From assembly GCA_015698045.1 (NCBI GenBank), contig BLAL01000160.1:930001-994000 (forward strand): a stretch of DNA of 64,000 nt. Direction: 5' to 3'. The notes under the pieces were generated by a model, which saw only the letters and a program-made list of their open reading frames with translations, was not told the DNA's origin and did no database searches. The DNA is from Rhizophagus clarus. Taxonomy: Eukaryota; Glomeromycota; Glomeromycetes; Glomerales; Glomeraceae. The first letter of the stretch is position 1. Each line of letters starts with the position of its first letter. Positions 48,766-60,791 of this stretch are shown here, piece after piece. The translations under genes were made by a program, and so were the position numbers.

Positions 48766-49567
48766 ATGGTAAAGGCACAACAATGGATAAACGAAAATTT
48801 TTTCTCAGAAAGATAAAGAGAATATGTGTTCGTTTGAGAGGCGGGACCAATAAAATTGATCAATCAAACTATTTATTTTTTAGTTCCAAATTAGAAGGTG
48901 AATTAGACCTTAATGGATTTAAAAATTTAGAAGCTTTTGCCATCTAGGGTTATTATACTGAAAACTTGCAGCCAATCATCAACTTAAAGATCAACCGATC
49001 GATTATTATATATTGATTGTACAAATTTCAGTGAATTAATTAAATTTAGGGTCTAATCACGAGATTACGTCGCTTACAATTGAAGGATGTATTAATTTGC
49101 TAAAAATAGGACTAGAAGGGTTACCAAAACTCCAAAATTTAAATATATGGTATAAAAATTCTCAAGGACTTCATGAATTAAGACGAAAAAAAATTCTTTC
49201 TCTTGAACAACAATTGGAAGAATTAACCGATATGGTTTTGCCCAACATTACTTTTGATCTTGGCAAACTGAAACATGAAATAACGAGATTAAAATTAAAT
49301 GAATTATTATCACAAGCGCGAATTATCAAGACTAACGTAGAAAATAATTCTAAAACAATAATCGATCTGTTATTAGAAACTCAAGTGCAAATCATTGGAA
49401 AAAATGATCCTTTAATTCAGGCTCAGTTGAAAGGACAATTAAACGCTTACCTAAATATTTTGGAGAATAATTTATCAAAACAAGAATTACAAGCGCTTTT
49501 AGATAGAAAAACTGAATTTATACAACTAAAGAAGCAAATAGATAAACTTATAAACTTTTTAAACTAA
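48766..49567 (+). pseudogene. LRR/coiled-coil copy E with broken 5' half
   Basis: The ATG at 48766 begins with the family N-terminus (VKAQQWINE), but frameshifts near 48800, an in-frame TAG near 48945 and a deletion near 49000 disrupt the LRR half. From 49097 to 49567 a 156-codon frame stays open and encodes the last LRR plus the coiled coil (LEQQLEELTDMVLPNITFD, LGKLKHEITRLKLNEL, LETQVQIIGKNDPLIQAQ). About 13 residues are deleted in the middle. It may be a pseudogene, or a residual coiled-coil-only protein if an internal start were used. Confidence 0.7.
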
Positions 49568-50089
49568 TTTTTACTATATTATGATTATTTGAAAATTTTT
49601 AACTTTAATTTTGTGTTGATCTATTGTTTCTTTTTTGTAAACTGTACCATTTAGTTGGTAAATTTTGCACTTTCAAATCTCTAATCACTGATACATTGAT
49701 AACCATTTTTGTTTGATGTTAAGTTTTTCTTTTTGTCAAAACATCATTTTGATTATTATTTTTCCTGTACTCGTTTATTTTGGTATAACGACAGTACAAC
49801 GCATAATATAATCGAGAATACAATTATACAAGATTTTTCCTGTACTCGTTTTTCTTTGTTCATATCGTTCCATTAGCACCGCATACACACGTGAGATTGC
49901 GTCACTGCTAATCGCCGTATTTGGCGTGAAGTTGTTGTGCAACCGTGCATTAAAAAACAAAAATCCAGTATCTATCAAATATGTATTTTCTTTCGTTTTC
50001 TGTTATTAATCATTCATAAAGCAGCAATAACACATGTGGATCTTGTGATCTTTCTTTACTTTTTTTTCTTTTTTGATAACAAATTTATT
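49568..50089. promoter_or_regulatory. 5' flank of VPS15 with a 19-bp direct repeat
   Basis: About 520 bp without a gene. ATTTTTCCTGTACTCGTTT occurs identically at 49758-49776 and 49833-49851, with a period of 75 bp. A CACACGTGAG word containing a CACGTG core lies near 49886. The region presumably contains the VPS15 promoter and 5' UTR. Confidence 0.45.
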
Positions 50090-53000
50090 ATGGGAAATAA
50101 CATTTCAAGTACAACAGCTTCGATAGCAACTGCAGGAATTGATAGTTATGTTAGTGAACTGAAAGACATTCAATATGAAAAGAGGTATTACCTGGATAAA
50201 ATTGTTCGGATAGTTTTGATTAATTAACTTAGATGATTTCTTTTATCAGTTTAAGTAGCGCACGTTTTATGAAAACCATTCGTGGTCGTCATAAGGAAGG
50301 CGCAGTTGTTGTAAAAATATTCATTAAACCGGTACCTGGCTTATCATTATCGAATATCGTAAAAGCACTTCAAGGTATGTTTCGAAAACTCATGTTTACG
50401 AAGCGTTTTTTTCTTTGATCTACGTGACTTATTTTATTTATTTATTCTTTAAAGAGGAAAAAGAAGCATTATCAGAAGTTCCAAATGCTTTTGCATACCA
50501 ACGTATAATAGAAACAGATAAAGCAGGATATCTAATAAGACAGTTCTTTTTTAGTAGTTTATATGATCGAATAAGGTTTGCATAGTATTGATTTAAAAAA
50601 AAAATTGTAAATTACATTTTTTTTTAAAAAAAATCATTTCTTTTTATCCATTTTTAGCACACGTCCATTTCTAAATTTAATAGAAAAAAAATGGATAACG
50701 TATCAAATATTACGTGGGCTTCATGATTCTCACACTAGAGGGGTAATTTCTGGTTTTATATCGGAATTAAAATCTTTTTGATTGTTAAATTTATTTATGC
50801 TTAAATTATTATTTTTTATTAAGATTTACCATGGTGATATTAAGACAGAAAATGTTCTTGTAACTTCATGGAATTGGGTATATTTAGCTGATTTTGCTGG
50901 ATATAAACCTACATATCTTCCAGAGGTTTTTATTTTTATTTATTTCAATTTTTGATTTTTAAACAGAAAGAAAAATATTATGTATATTAAAAAAAATTTT
51001 TATTAATTCGATGGAGATAGGATAACCCGGCAGATTTCTCATTCTTTTTTGATACGTCATCAAGAAGGACATGTTATCTTGCTCCAGAAAGATTTTATAA
51101 ACCTGATAGTGAAATTGATAGGAGAAAGGTGCGATTTTAATTTAGTTTATTGATTTATCACTTAGAAGATATCTAATGTTATGTAATGAAATTTACAATC
51201 ATAATCAGAATGAGTTAGAATTTGGAGAGAAAGATGGAGCAATAACGCCTGCAATGGACATTTTTTCTTTAGGGTGTGGTATACTATTTACGCACAATAT
51301 TTGTAATGAATTATCTTTTTATTGGATTTACTATATTAATAATAAATTACCTAATCATATTTGATTAATTTTGAAATTTCTGGAATTTATTTTTTTTTTT
51401 TTCAGTTGTGTAATTGCCGAACTTTTTTTAGAGGGAACACCAATATTTTCTCTCTCACAGCTGTTCAAATATAGATCTGGGGAATATGACCCTAAAGTAT
51501 ATTTAGAGAAGATTGAAGATGAAGATATAAGAGTATGTTAATCTTTCAATCTTTCATTAAAAAGAATATTGATTTTAACAAAGACTGTTATATTAGGCTA
51601 TGGTAAAACATATGATTAATGTAAATCCGTCTCAAAGATATACAGCAGAGCAATATCTTCAAGAATGGTACTTATTTATTTATTTATTGCATTTAAATAA
51701 ATATGCAACATTCGGTTAATATTAATTTTTATATCTACAGGCGCGGGACAGCATTTCCACAATTTTTTTATACCTTCCTTCACCAATATATTGGATCGGT
51801 CACCGATCCACATACCCATACCAGACAACTTGCAACCATGACTAATACAACTAATCAAACTAATGAATCAGATGAACCCAATAATACAATTTTAAATACT
51901 GATGCGGATGAAAAGATTGAGAGAATTTATTTGGAATTTGATAAGATAGCATTTTTTCTTGGATTTTTCGGTGATAATTCTTCACCGGAATCAGAAGTTG
52001 TAGTTGTTCGAGGACGTGGAGATAAATTTGGTGAAAGTTCTCGTCCATTAGAAGGTTAGTAATATAAATAAATATGTAATTAATTAATAAATAGTTATAT
52101 TACAAATTAACTTTTTCAACTTTTCCTTTAAGTTTCAACACCAATCACGACGGTATTTAGATTTATATATACTTAACAAATTAAATCATGGTTAAACATT
52201 TTCTTATATATATATATTTTATAGTCTCCTTTTTTAGACCAACTCCACATACCAAATTATGACCCATCTATAGTTAGCAATAAAAGGGAGAATCATGCTG
52301 GTCCGTATTCATTCTAATTTAATTTACTAAAGTGATTAAACAATTTAATTAACAATAATTTAATTTGAAAGATGGTGGTGCACTAATTTTCCTATCCTTA
52401 ATATGTGCTACTATTCGCAACGCTGCATATCCTTCATCTAAACTTCGTGCGTTGGATATGTTATTGGCTATTGGACAGCATTTGGAAGATGAATTCAAGT
52501 TAGATAGATTAATTCCTTATTTGATTGCGCTATTGGGAGATGAAGTCGGTCTTGTCCGCGCAAACACTGTTAAAACTTTGACTCATCTTGTTTGTAATTT
52601 ACTAAATTAAATTTCTCGTTTTTCTTTATGATAGAGGATAGCGATTGTTAAATTTTTTTTTTTTTTTTCACAATAATAGTTATCGATGGTAGAGACCATT
52701 ACACCTTCAAATGCAACAATTTTTCCAGAATACATTATGCCAAATTTACGAAAATTTGCTAATGATCCTGAAATATTTGTCAGAATGACATATGCTCAGT
52801 GTATCGCGTCCTTAGCTGAAACTGCTTTACGATTTTTGGAATTAACACAGTCATTTAAATCGGAAGCCTTGAATAATGACACAGATATTGACGATTCATA
52901 CGAGACTACATATGATGCTACCTTACATGAACTTCATTCTATAATACAAGAACAAGTTTCCACACTCTTAACAGACTCGGAAAGTGCAGTAAAACGCGCC

Positions 53001-56000
53001 TTATTGCATAACATTACTAGTCTATGTATCTTTTTCGGAAAACAAAAAGCCAACGACGAATTGTTAAGTCATATGATTACTTATTTAAATGATCGAGATT
53101 GGATGTTACGAAGGTTTTTTTTATTAAATTTTTATTTTTAGTTTCTGAATACAAAAAGAATGTAATAATTTATTCTTTGTATATAGTGCATTCTTTGAGA
53201 GTATCATTGGAGTTGGAACTTTCGTGGGAGGCCGTAGTTTAGAAGAATATATTTTACCTTTAATGATCCAGTCGCTCTCAGGTATAATTACGATTTGGAA
53301 ATACACTGCAATAATAATAAATTTAAATACTTTCTTTATTCTTATTTTACTAGATTCTGAGGAGTTTGTAGTAGAGAAAGTACTGAATTCTTTGACAAGT
53401 CTTGCAGAATTGGGATTGTTTCAAAAAATGAAATTATGTGAATTAGCTGCAGTTGTTGCTCCTTTAATGTGTCACCCTGGTATATGGATTCGATATGGTA
53501 AATTAATTTATATAGTTTAGGCACACTATATTAATTTTATCATAAACTAAAAAGAAAATATAATTATTTTTTTTTAAAAAAAAAAAAAATATATAGGTGC
53601 TATTGCATTTATAGCCTCAGCAGCCAAGTTATTGCCTATAACAGATGTATGGTGCATAATTTATGAGATAATAAAACCATTCTTACAAGCTGAAGTAGTT
53701 GAAATAACAGAACTTCAATTACTAGAAAATGTTAAAGAGCCGGTATTGTTACGTTATTTTATATTTGTTAGTTTAAATTGTATTCCATATATATTTATTT
53801 ATATATACTATATAGGTTCCAAGATCTGTTTTTGATGCAGCAGTTATTTGGGCTGGTAAAGCTACGAAATCATTATTTTGGAAACCAGCCAAAGAAAAAA
53901 AAGCAAACAAGACTGCTACAACTACATTAACGGGTAGTTCAACTGTGATTAATATATTATCAAGAAGAACTTCTACCTTGGCAATAAATGTCGAAAAAGT
54001 AAGCAAATCAGAAGAGTGAGTATATTACATACATATCATCCTTTTTAAACATATTAACTATTTATCTTTTACATTATAGTTTTTGTTATTAAATTAATTT
54101 TCTTAAATTCATACAGAGATGAGCAACATTTAGAGAAAATGAAAAATATTGGAATGACACCCGAGGACGAAGATAAGATAGTTGCCATGAGAGATTATAT
54201 ATATAAATTATCTTTGGCTAAATTAAAGTTAGTGCTGGCCATTTACTTTCTTTTCTTTGCTTTATTATTACAATTTTATAACTAACTATATTATTCATAA
54301 TTAGTGCAAGACCGAGTGAAAATATCATAGATGTAAATTAATTAACAATTTCACTCGATTTACTTAGTTTCAAATTTATTAATATAAATGTTTTCAACAT
54401 ATTTAATTTAGGATGGTAATATTTCATTGAAAAATCTAGGAATAACACCACATAATGTATTTATTATACCAACGAATGTTGATGGTCATAAAGTCACTAC
54501 CAACTCCCTTATTCCAAACCTTGATAAAGCAGTAAGTGATTTTATTATTATGAAATTTTAAGTCTGATTTATATTTAACTTTTTTTTTTTAAAAAAAAAA
54601 AAGAACGTTGTGGGCACTCCAAGGTAATAAATTAATTATCGTAAAGCTTTCTCTATTATTTATCATTAATTGATGTATATTCGTATACTTTTTTAGTCCC
54701 TACCGTCTTAAAAGCGCACAGAGTAGTAAAAACTCACTAATAGAACCTTCGATTCCTCGTATTTCAAGTGAAAATAATCTTCAACTTCTGCGAACAGAAG
54801 AGCAAGCCAGATTAATCCCTACAGGTTTAAATCAGGCTAGAAATAATGTTGGTCAAAAGTTTGCAGTTAAAAACCAATCCACAACTTCAATCGCTTCTGA
54901 ACCTGTAGATGTTTCTGTTAAGGCTATTTCCAAATCGCATAAACACGTTCCTACACCCATATTAATAAATGTCTCAAACGCTAGCCCATCGACTTCTTTG
55001 CGAGAAAAACACAAGTCTTTAGTCGGGAGAACTATTGAAAGTCCAAAAGCTGCAGCAGCAACTAGTACAAATACTACTACTGCAATTGCAACTTTGGAAA
55101 TTCCTTTACCGTACACACCTTACACCGGATCAAGCGGTGTTGGCTTGGGCCCCATAATAGATAATCCTCCGAGAAAAAATCTTGGAACATTTGTTTCCAG
55201 CACTTATGGTTTGTTTTTTGTTTATCAATAATAATATCTTTAATTTGTAGGATATAAATTTATTTATTTATTTATTTATTTTTTTTTGAACAGAGGGAAA
55301 TGATAGAAATGTAAAGAATCTATTAGATAATTTGTACCTTAAGGCTTTTCCTGAACCTATGTTAGGTGAGACAAGCGTATTGAATGAAAAAAAAAAAAGT
55401 ATACAAAAAACTCTTCTTATTAAACATTTTTTATATCTTAGAATTTGGGTCAAAGGTGACGAAAGCTATAATTCAACCTACTACACGAGGATCAAAACCA
55501 ACAAATATCAAAACTATTCAAAATTGGAAACCTGAAGGTATGCCTAACTTTCATTTCTTAAAGTAGTTATTTTAAAATAAATAGTGATATTTTATTTCTT
55601 TTTCCATCTCAGGTACCCTTGTAGCTCACATGACTGAACATAAAGGTGCCATTAATCAAATTTGTGTATCTCCCGATCATAATTTTTTTGCAACTTGTTC
55701 GGATGACGGAACAGTTAAAATTTGGGATTGCTCAAGATTTGTAAAGAATTTCAATAATCGATCGAGAGTTACTTATAATCAACAAGGTATATTTTATTCC
55801 ATAAATAATAGAATTTAACATCAACTAGATGATTTTATATTAATTATTTAGTATACTTGCATACTATTATTTATAGGAGGAAAAATTAAATGCATGACAT
55901 TTATCGATAGCACGCATAGTATTGCTGCGGCATCTGATAATGGCAGTATTCATGTGTTCAGAATTGATTATGTACCAGGTACGAGTTCACCTAAGTATGG

Positions 56001-57275
56001 AAAACCTGTAACAGTAAGAGAAACTTATTTGAATGAGGAATATGCGGTGGCAATGGAGCATTATGAAAGTGGTATTTATATTATTTGTCTCTTTTTTTTA
56101 TTCCTTTTAATATCAAAATTCATTATTTCAACTTTTTATGATTTTAAGGTACGGATTCAATATTGCTATACGCAACATCTAAAGGAAATATTTGTGGATT
56201 AGATTTGCGCACTATGGAAGTTGTATGGACTTTTAAAAATCCTAAAAATCATGGCGTAATTACAGCAATGGTTACAGATAAAAAATTCAGATGGCTTCTT
56301 GTTGGAACATCCCGGGGTATCTTCACATTATGGGATCTTCGATTCAGGAATCAATTAAGATCATGGGTTCATCCTACTAAAAGTCGAATCAGTAGACTTT
56401 TATTATATCCTCAAAAACCATGGGTTATTGTTGCAGCAGGTAAAAATGAAGTATCAATTTGGGATGTAGAAAAAGTTGAATGTAAAGAAGTTTTTGGCAT
56501 ACGAACCGGAGATGAAAAGGGAGGAGTTTCATTGGACATGTTTAAGGTACTAAATTTATAGATTAAAAGAATTGCTCATAAATTTCCATATGTTATATAA
56601 CTTAACTTCCCCTACTTAACAACCCTTTAGGCTTTAGATCTCCCTGGATCAAATAGTATATTAAGAAGCGCTTTTACAGCTCATGAAGGGAGTTTTTCAG
56701 CAGATAATTCTATACGAGCAGTTCTTTATCCACATGATTGTAATTATATGATAACGGCTGGATCGGATCGTAAAATTCGATTATGGAATAATAAACATAT
56801 AGAAGAATCATATGTTATTGTTGGGTCTGACATTGATGAAGTAAAACCCATATATAGGTAAACCATCGTTTTTTTGTACAAACCTTTATTTTTTTTTGTA
56901 TAAACGTAACATTATAATAACACTTTTTAATTATGTAGCACAAGACAATTCGATGGAATACAAATTCATTATGAATCACATTCAATATATCGTGGAGCAA
57001 ATTCCACAGGTATGAATAATACATCAAACTCATCCCCAAATTCTCATAATAGTATGAGCGGAGGAAGTTATAGTAGTAATAGTGTTAATAATAGTAATAG
57101 TAATAAAAAATCAAGTAAAAACACTACTAATGCGAGAAATCAATTAATATCAGTTCAACAACAACAATTACTTAAAAATCATTTAGATTGTATAACAGAT
57201 TTAAAAATCACAGAGTTACCACATCCAATGCTAATAAGTGGAGATAGAGATGGAATAATTAAAGTATTTATGTAA
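50090..57275 (+). CDS. VPS15: Vps15/PIK3R4, regulatory kinase-like subunit of Vps34 PI3K, 1611 aa, 30 exons
   Basis: Vps15 anchors and regulates the class III PI3-kinase Vps34 in endosomal sorting and autophagy. All 30 exons close in phase; they run from 50090-50184 to 56939-57275. MGNNIS fits N-myristoylation at Gly2. The kinase-like domain (about 30-300) has a glycine-poor loop ([10 protein letters not shown]), K54 in [14 protein letters not shown] (D147, N152), DFA at 165-167 where canonical kinases have DFG, and [13 protein letters not shown]-type repeats follow ([42 protein letters not shown]-like [10 protein letters not shown]). The WD40 propeller spans about 1170-1611 ([39 protein letters not shown]) and ends in [13 protein letters not shown]. 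It is longer than yeast and human Vps15 because of Ser/Thr/Ala-rich linker sequence around 960-1110 and an Asn/Ser-rich loop at about 1525-1560. Confidence 0.96.
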
Positions 57276-58363
57276 AATTAATCTAAAATTTATTTAGAAT
57301 TAATTTAAATAATAGCCAATACATTTTAATACAATATAATGAGACCATATTTCTAATGAAGATCATTAGCCTCAGCTCAGGCCTTTGACTTTTGCTGACC
57401 TTTTAATTAAGCTAATAAAAAAAAAAAAAAAAATTTTTTTTATTTAAATATAGCATGATGTACAGGAACAATAGATTTTTTTAACAACTTTTTTTGACAT
57501 TTAATTTAACATTAAATTCGATGTTTATTTCGTTATAATTGGTAAAGTCGCGAGAGATTTTAGAATAAACGGGTTTTGAAGCTAATGCTAATTTAGTGAG
57601 CATTTAGAGTTTTATTATAATATGCATGATTAATAAGAAGAATTTACCGTGAAATCCATCGGTTTATTTTAAATCTGTGTTACTGTACATCTAATTCGAA
57701 GGATTAAAAATATTTTAAGTTTTTCCAATGTACACATGATTAAGGATATCTCGAAAATCATTTAAAAGTTTTTTTTTTAGTGTAAACATGATAAAAACAT
57801 GATGAACCAATCACATTATAAAATTGAGAATCTTGAGGACAAAATTAGAAATTATAAAATCTAGAATTTACATACACATACATATATATATATGTATAAT
57901 TATATATATATATATAACTTTTTTTTTTTTATACAATGATTTATTTATTATGTAATGATGGGAAATGAGTGGTTCATTGTTTTTCTCACGCGGAAATAAT
58001 AACCAAATTTCATTCATGTAAATCAATTTATTTTGAAATCAAAATTTCATTCATTCATTTACAGTACATTCAATATAATACTGTATAAAAAAAGTGATAT
58101 ATAAGTGGAAAAAAAAATCCATTTTTTTTCTACAGTTCAGTAACGTAATAATACATAATAATACAGTAAATAAAATAACAACAAATGTTTATATAATATT
58201 TATCTGATCAATATATTAAAAAATTGTCGGACCGAATTGAGCATCAAATTGAGTTCTGATCAGAAAAAAAAAACATATGATCAAAAAATTTTTTTTTATA
58301 TATATATCTATCTCTACTCATTCTTTCTTTTCCTTAAATCTTTCCTTTCATTATTTTTAAAGA
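57276..58363. other. Spacer between VPS15 and methyltransferase gene
   Basis: About 1.1 kb of AT-rich sequence. It contains an A-run near 57420, an imperfect (AT)n stretch at about 57885-57916 and several T-runs. No gene is supportable. Confidence 0.5.
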
Positions 58364-59667
58364 ATGGGTCAAAGATTATCTAAAAGGATTAAAAGAAAAA
58401 AAAGTTTAAGTCAACCACGTTCGATTGACTCAGATACAGATAGTAATAGTAATACTAGTACAAAAATTGTTTTACAAGAACATGAAAGAACTTCAATTTA
58501 TTTTACTTATTTAAGAGGATTATTTAATTCGGAATTTTCTGCTCCTATTGATGATGTTCTAATATTGAACGGAAAGATAATGGAAACTGCGTAAATAAAA
58601 TTTTTATTTTAATTAGTTTTATTTTATTTTATTTATATTTTTTTTTTTTTTTTTTTTTTTTACATTTCTTTTATAGATGTGGTTCTGGATCATGGATAAT
58701 AGATATGGTAAATTCAAATATTTAATTTTTAATTTATAAATGTTAACAGCTAATCAAACCAAAAAAAAAGGAGAAAAAGTAATTCGTGGGGGATTTTTTT
58801 TTTATCAGGCTTTAAAATATCCAAATTCAGAATTTATTGGACTTGATTTAAACCCATCACCACCCCCTACAATTTTACCAAAAAATACAAGATTTATAAA
58901 AGGAAATTTACAATCTATACCATATGAAGATGAAGAATTTGACTTTTTAAAAACGGGAGAATTACAAGTAGACTTTACGGAAGTTGAATATAAACATGCG
59001 ATCGATGAAATGATTAGGTATTTCAAAAATTTAAAAAATCGGATTATATACTGTATTTACAGTATATATTGAATATATTATAATATTTTTTGATTTAGAG
59101 TAACGAAACGCGGAGGTTGGATTGAAATTAATGAACCAGATATATATCCGTTAAAACATGCTCCTAATTATGCAAAAATTGTAGAGTCTTGTAAGTAATT
59201 ATAAAAATATGATATATATGTGTGTGTACAAGTATAAACCACAATCGATTTTATTTATTCTAATTTTTTTTCTTTTTTTTTTAAAAAAAAAAAAAAAATC
59301 TTAAAAAAATATATATATATATATAAATCATCATTTTTAATAAATAGTTTATGGGCTTTTGGCATTACGAGGGATTAGCGTAATGACAGACAAACTTCAA
59401 TATATTTTATATTCAACGAAGAGTTTACAAGACATTCAATTTGATTGTAAAACAATAAACGTTGGACCTCAAGGTGGAGAATTAGGAAATCAATGTGCTG
59501 AAATTTACGCAATATATTTTAAAGATCTATATGGTCATGAATTAGCCGATCATTTAGGTTTAACTTATGATGAATACCTTCAAACTTTATGGAAAAATGC
59601 AGAAGAAGAAATGATGAACTCATGTATTGAAGTAAAATATTATAGGTTTTGGGGTCAAAAAAGATGA
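58364..59667 (+). CDS. SAM-dependent methyltransferase, 292 aa, 5 exons
   Basis: Exons are 58364-58590, 58677-58707, 58809-59017, 59099-59190 and 59348-59667, in phase. Motif I of class I methyltransferases is ETACGSGSWIIDMAL (about residues 74-88), assembled across three exons. Motif II is EFIGLDLNP, then RFIKGNLQSIPYEDEEFDF and the post-motif segment VTKRGGWIEINEPDIYPL. The N-terminus is MGQRLSKRIKRKK: a Gly2 followed by a strongly basic stretch, which could allow myristoylation plus electrostatic membrane binding. The fold resembles UbiE/type-11 small-molecule methyltransferases; the substrate cannot be inferred. A poly-T tract lies in intron 1 (58641-58661). Confidence 0.87.
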
Positions 59668-60566
59668 CATGAAATCTTACTCATTTTGTATATTTTTATT
59701 TTGTTTTTTTTTTTTTTAATTAAGTATTAGTAATTTGTTTGTATACACTTATGTCTTTTATTTTTATGATGTTTTTATGTTTACACCCTCAAATTTAGGT
59801 TAGGGTAAACTTAATTCCTTTTTTTTTTTCTTTTTAGAGTTCTGGAAAAACAAAATATAACTAAGGTATATTAAGTACTACATTAGGTATATTAAGGATA
59901 TTTTAAGATTAATTAGAAATGCAAAATATATGTAATATATGTTAGGAAGGTAATCTAACCGTTTTACTTTCAAATATTCTGAGAAATTTTCATAAATTTA
60001 ATTGCTTAACCAAGACAAATAAAATTGGTCAAAATCATTCACAAAAACTATTATAATTTAAGTTATTCTAATTGGCAACGATTCGAAATATGTGGTAGTA
60101 TCGGCAATCTTGTGTAACATTAGAATCTATAATTGTATAATTTGATTTTTTTTTTTCTTCCTCATTATTTCTCTCTCTCTTGATTCTTTAATCCTATAAT
60201 AAAACGTTTGAATAACATTTTGATATAACGTTTAATATAACGTTGGTAAGTTAAAATAATAATATAATAATAATACCAAAATTTATAAAAATTTATTACT
60301 TCTCTTAAATAATATTTATTGTTTTTTTTAAACAAGTAATTTATCATATTTGTAGTAGATTTTCAAAGATTTTATTTCGGAAAAAAGAAAATCTTTTCTA
60401 AAAATTTATTTTTAGATAATCAAATCTTTTTCTAGAGTGAGGCTATTTTAAGTGTTTAGGATATTTTTAATAAATAAACTATTATTCTAAAGTTTAATTT
60501 ATTTCTTGTTTTTAGTTCACAATATCACAATTTCGCAATCTCACAATATAATTTCATAATTTCACA
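59668..60566. other. Spacer upstream of bL36m
   Basis: About 900 bp, AT-rich, without a gene. Near 59868-59895 the word AGGTATATTAAG recurs, and T-runs occur at 59706 and 59819. The last 60 bp contain three CACAAT words directly upstream of the ATG, a short repeat of unknown meaning. Confidence 0.45.
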
Positions 60567-60791
60567 ATGTCACTCTTAACTCAAATTTCTCGTACAACAA
60601 TTTTATCTTCACGGGTTTCTACAACAATGTCACAACCTTTATTATTATTTAATTCATTTAATTTCATTCGTGGAATGAAAGTAAGATCATCGGTAAAGAA
60701 GTTTTGTGATGGTTGTTATACTGTGAAAAGACGTGGTAGAATTTTTGTATTATGTAAAAAGAATAAGAAACACAAGCAAAGACAGGGATAA
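60567..60791 (+). CDS. Mitochondrial ribosomal protein bL36m, 74 aa
   Basis: bL36 is a small zinc-binding protein of the large ribosomal subunit. Residues 37-74 carry the full bacterial-type domain: [20 protein letters not shown], then [17 protein letters not shown]. The ligands are Cys-x2-Cys, a later Cys and a His before KQRQG. Residues 1-36 lack acidic residues and are rich in Ser/Thr with Arg, as expected of a mitochondrial targeting sequence. Single exon. The bacterial bL36 start corresponds to the internal Met at residue 37. Yeast RTC6/MRPL36-type proteins have similar length. Confidence 0.95.
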   Translation: MSLLTQISRTTILSSRVSTTMSQPLLLFNSFNFIRGMKVRSSVKKFCDGCYTVKRRGRIFVLCKKNKKHKQRQG

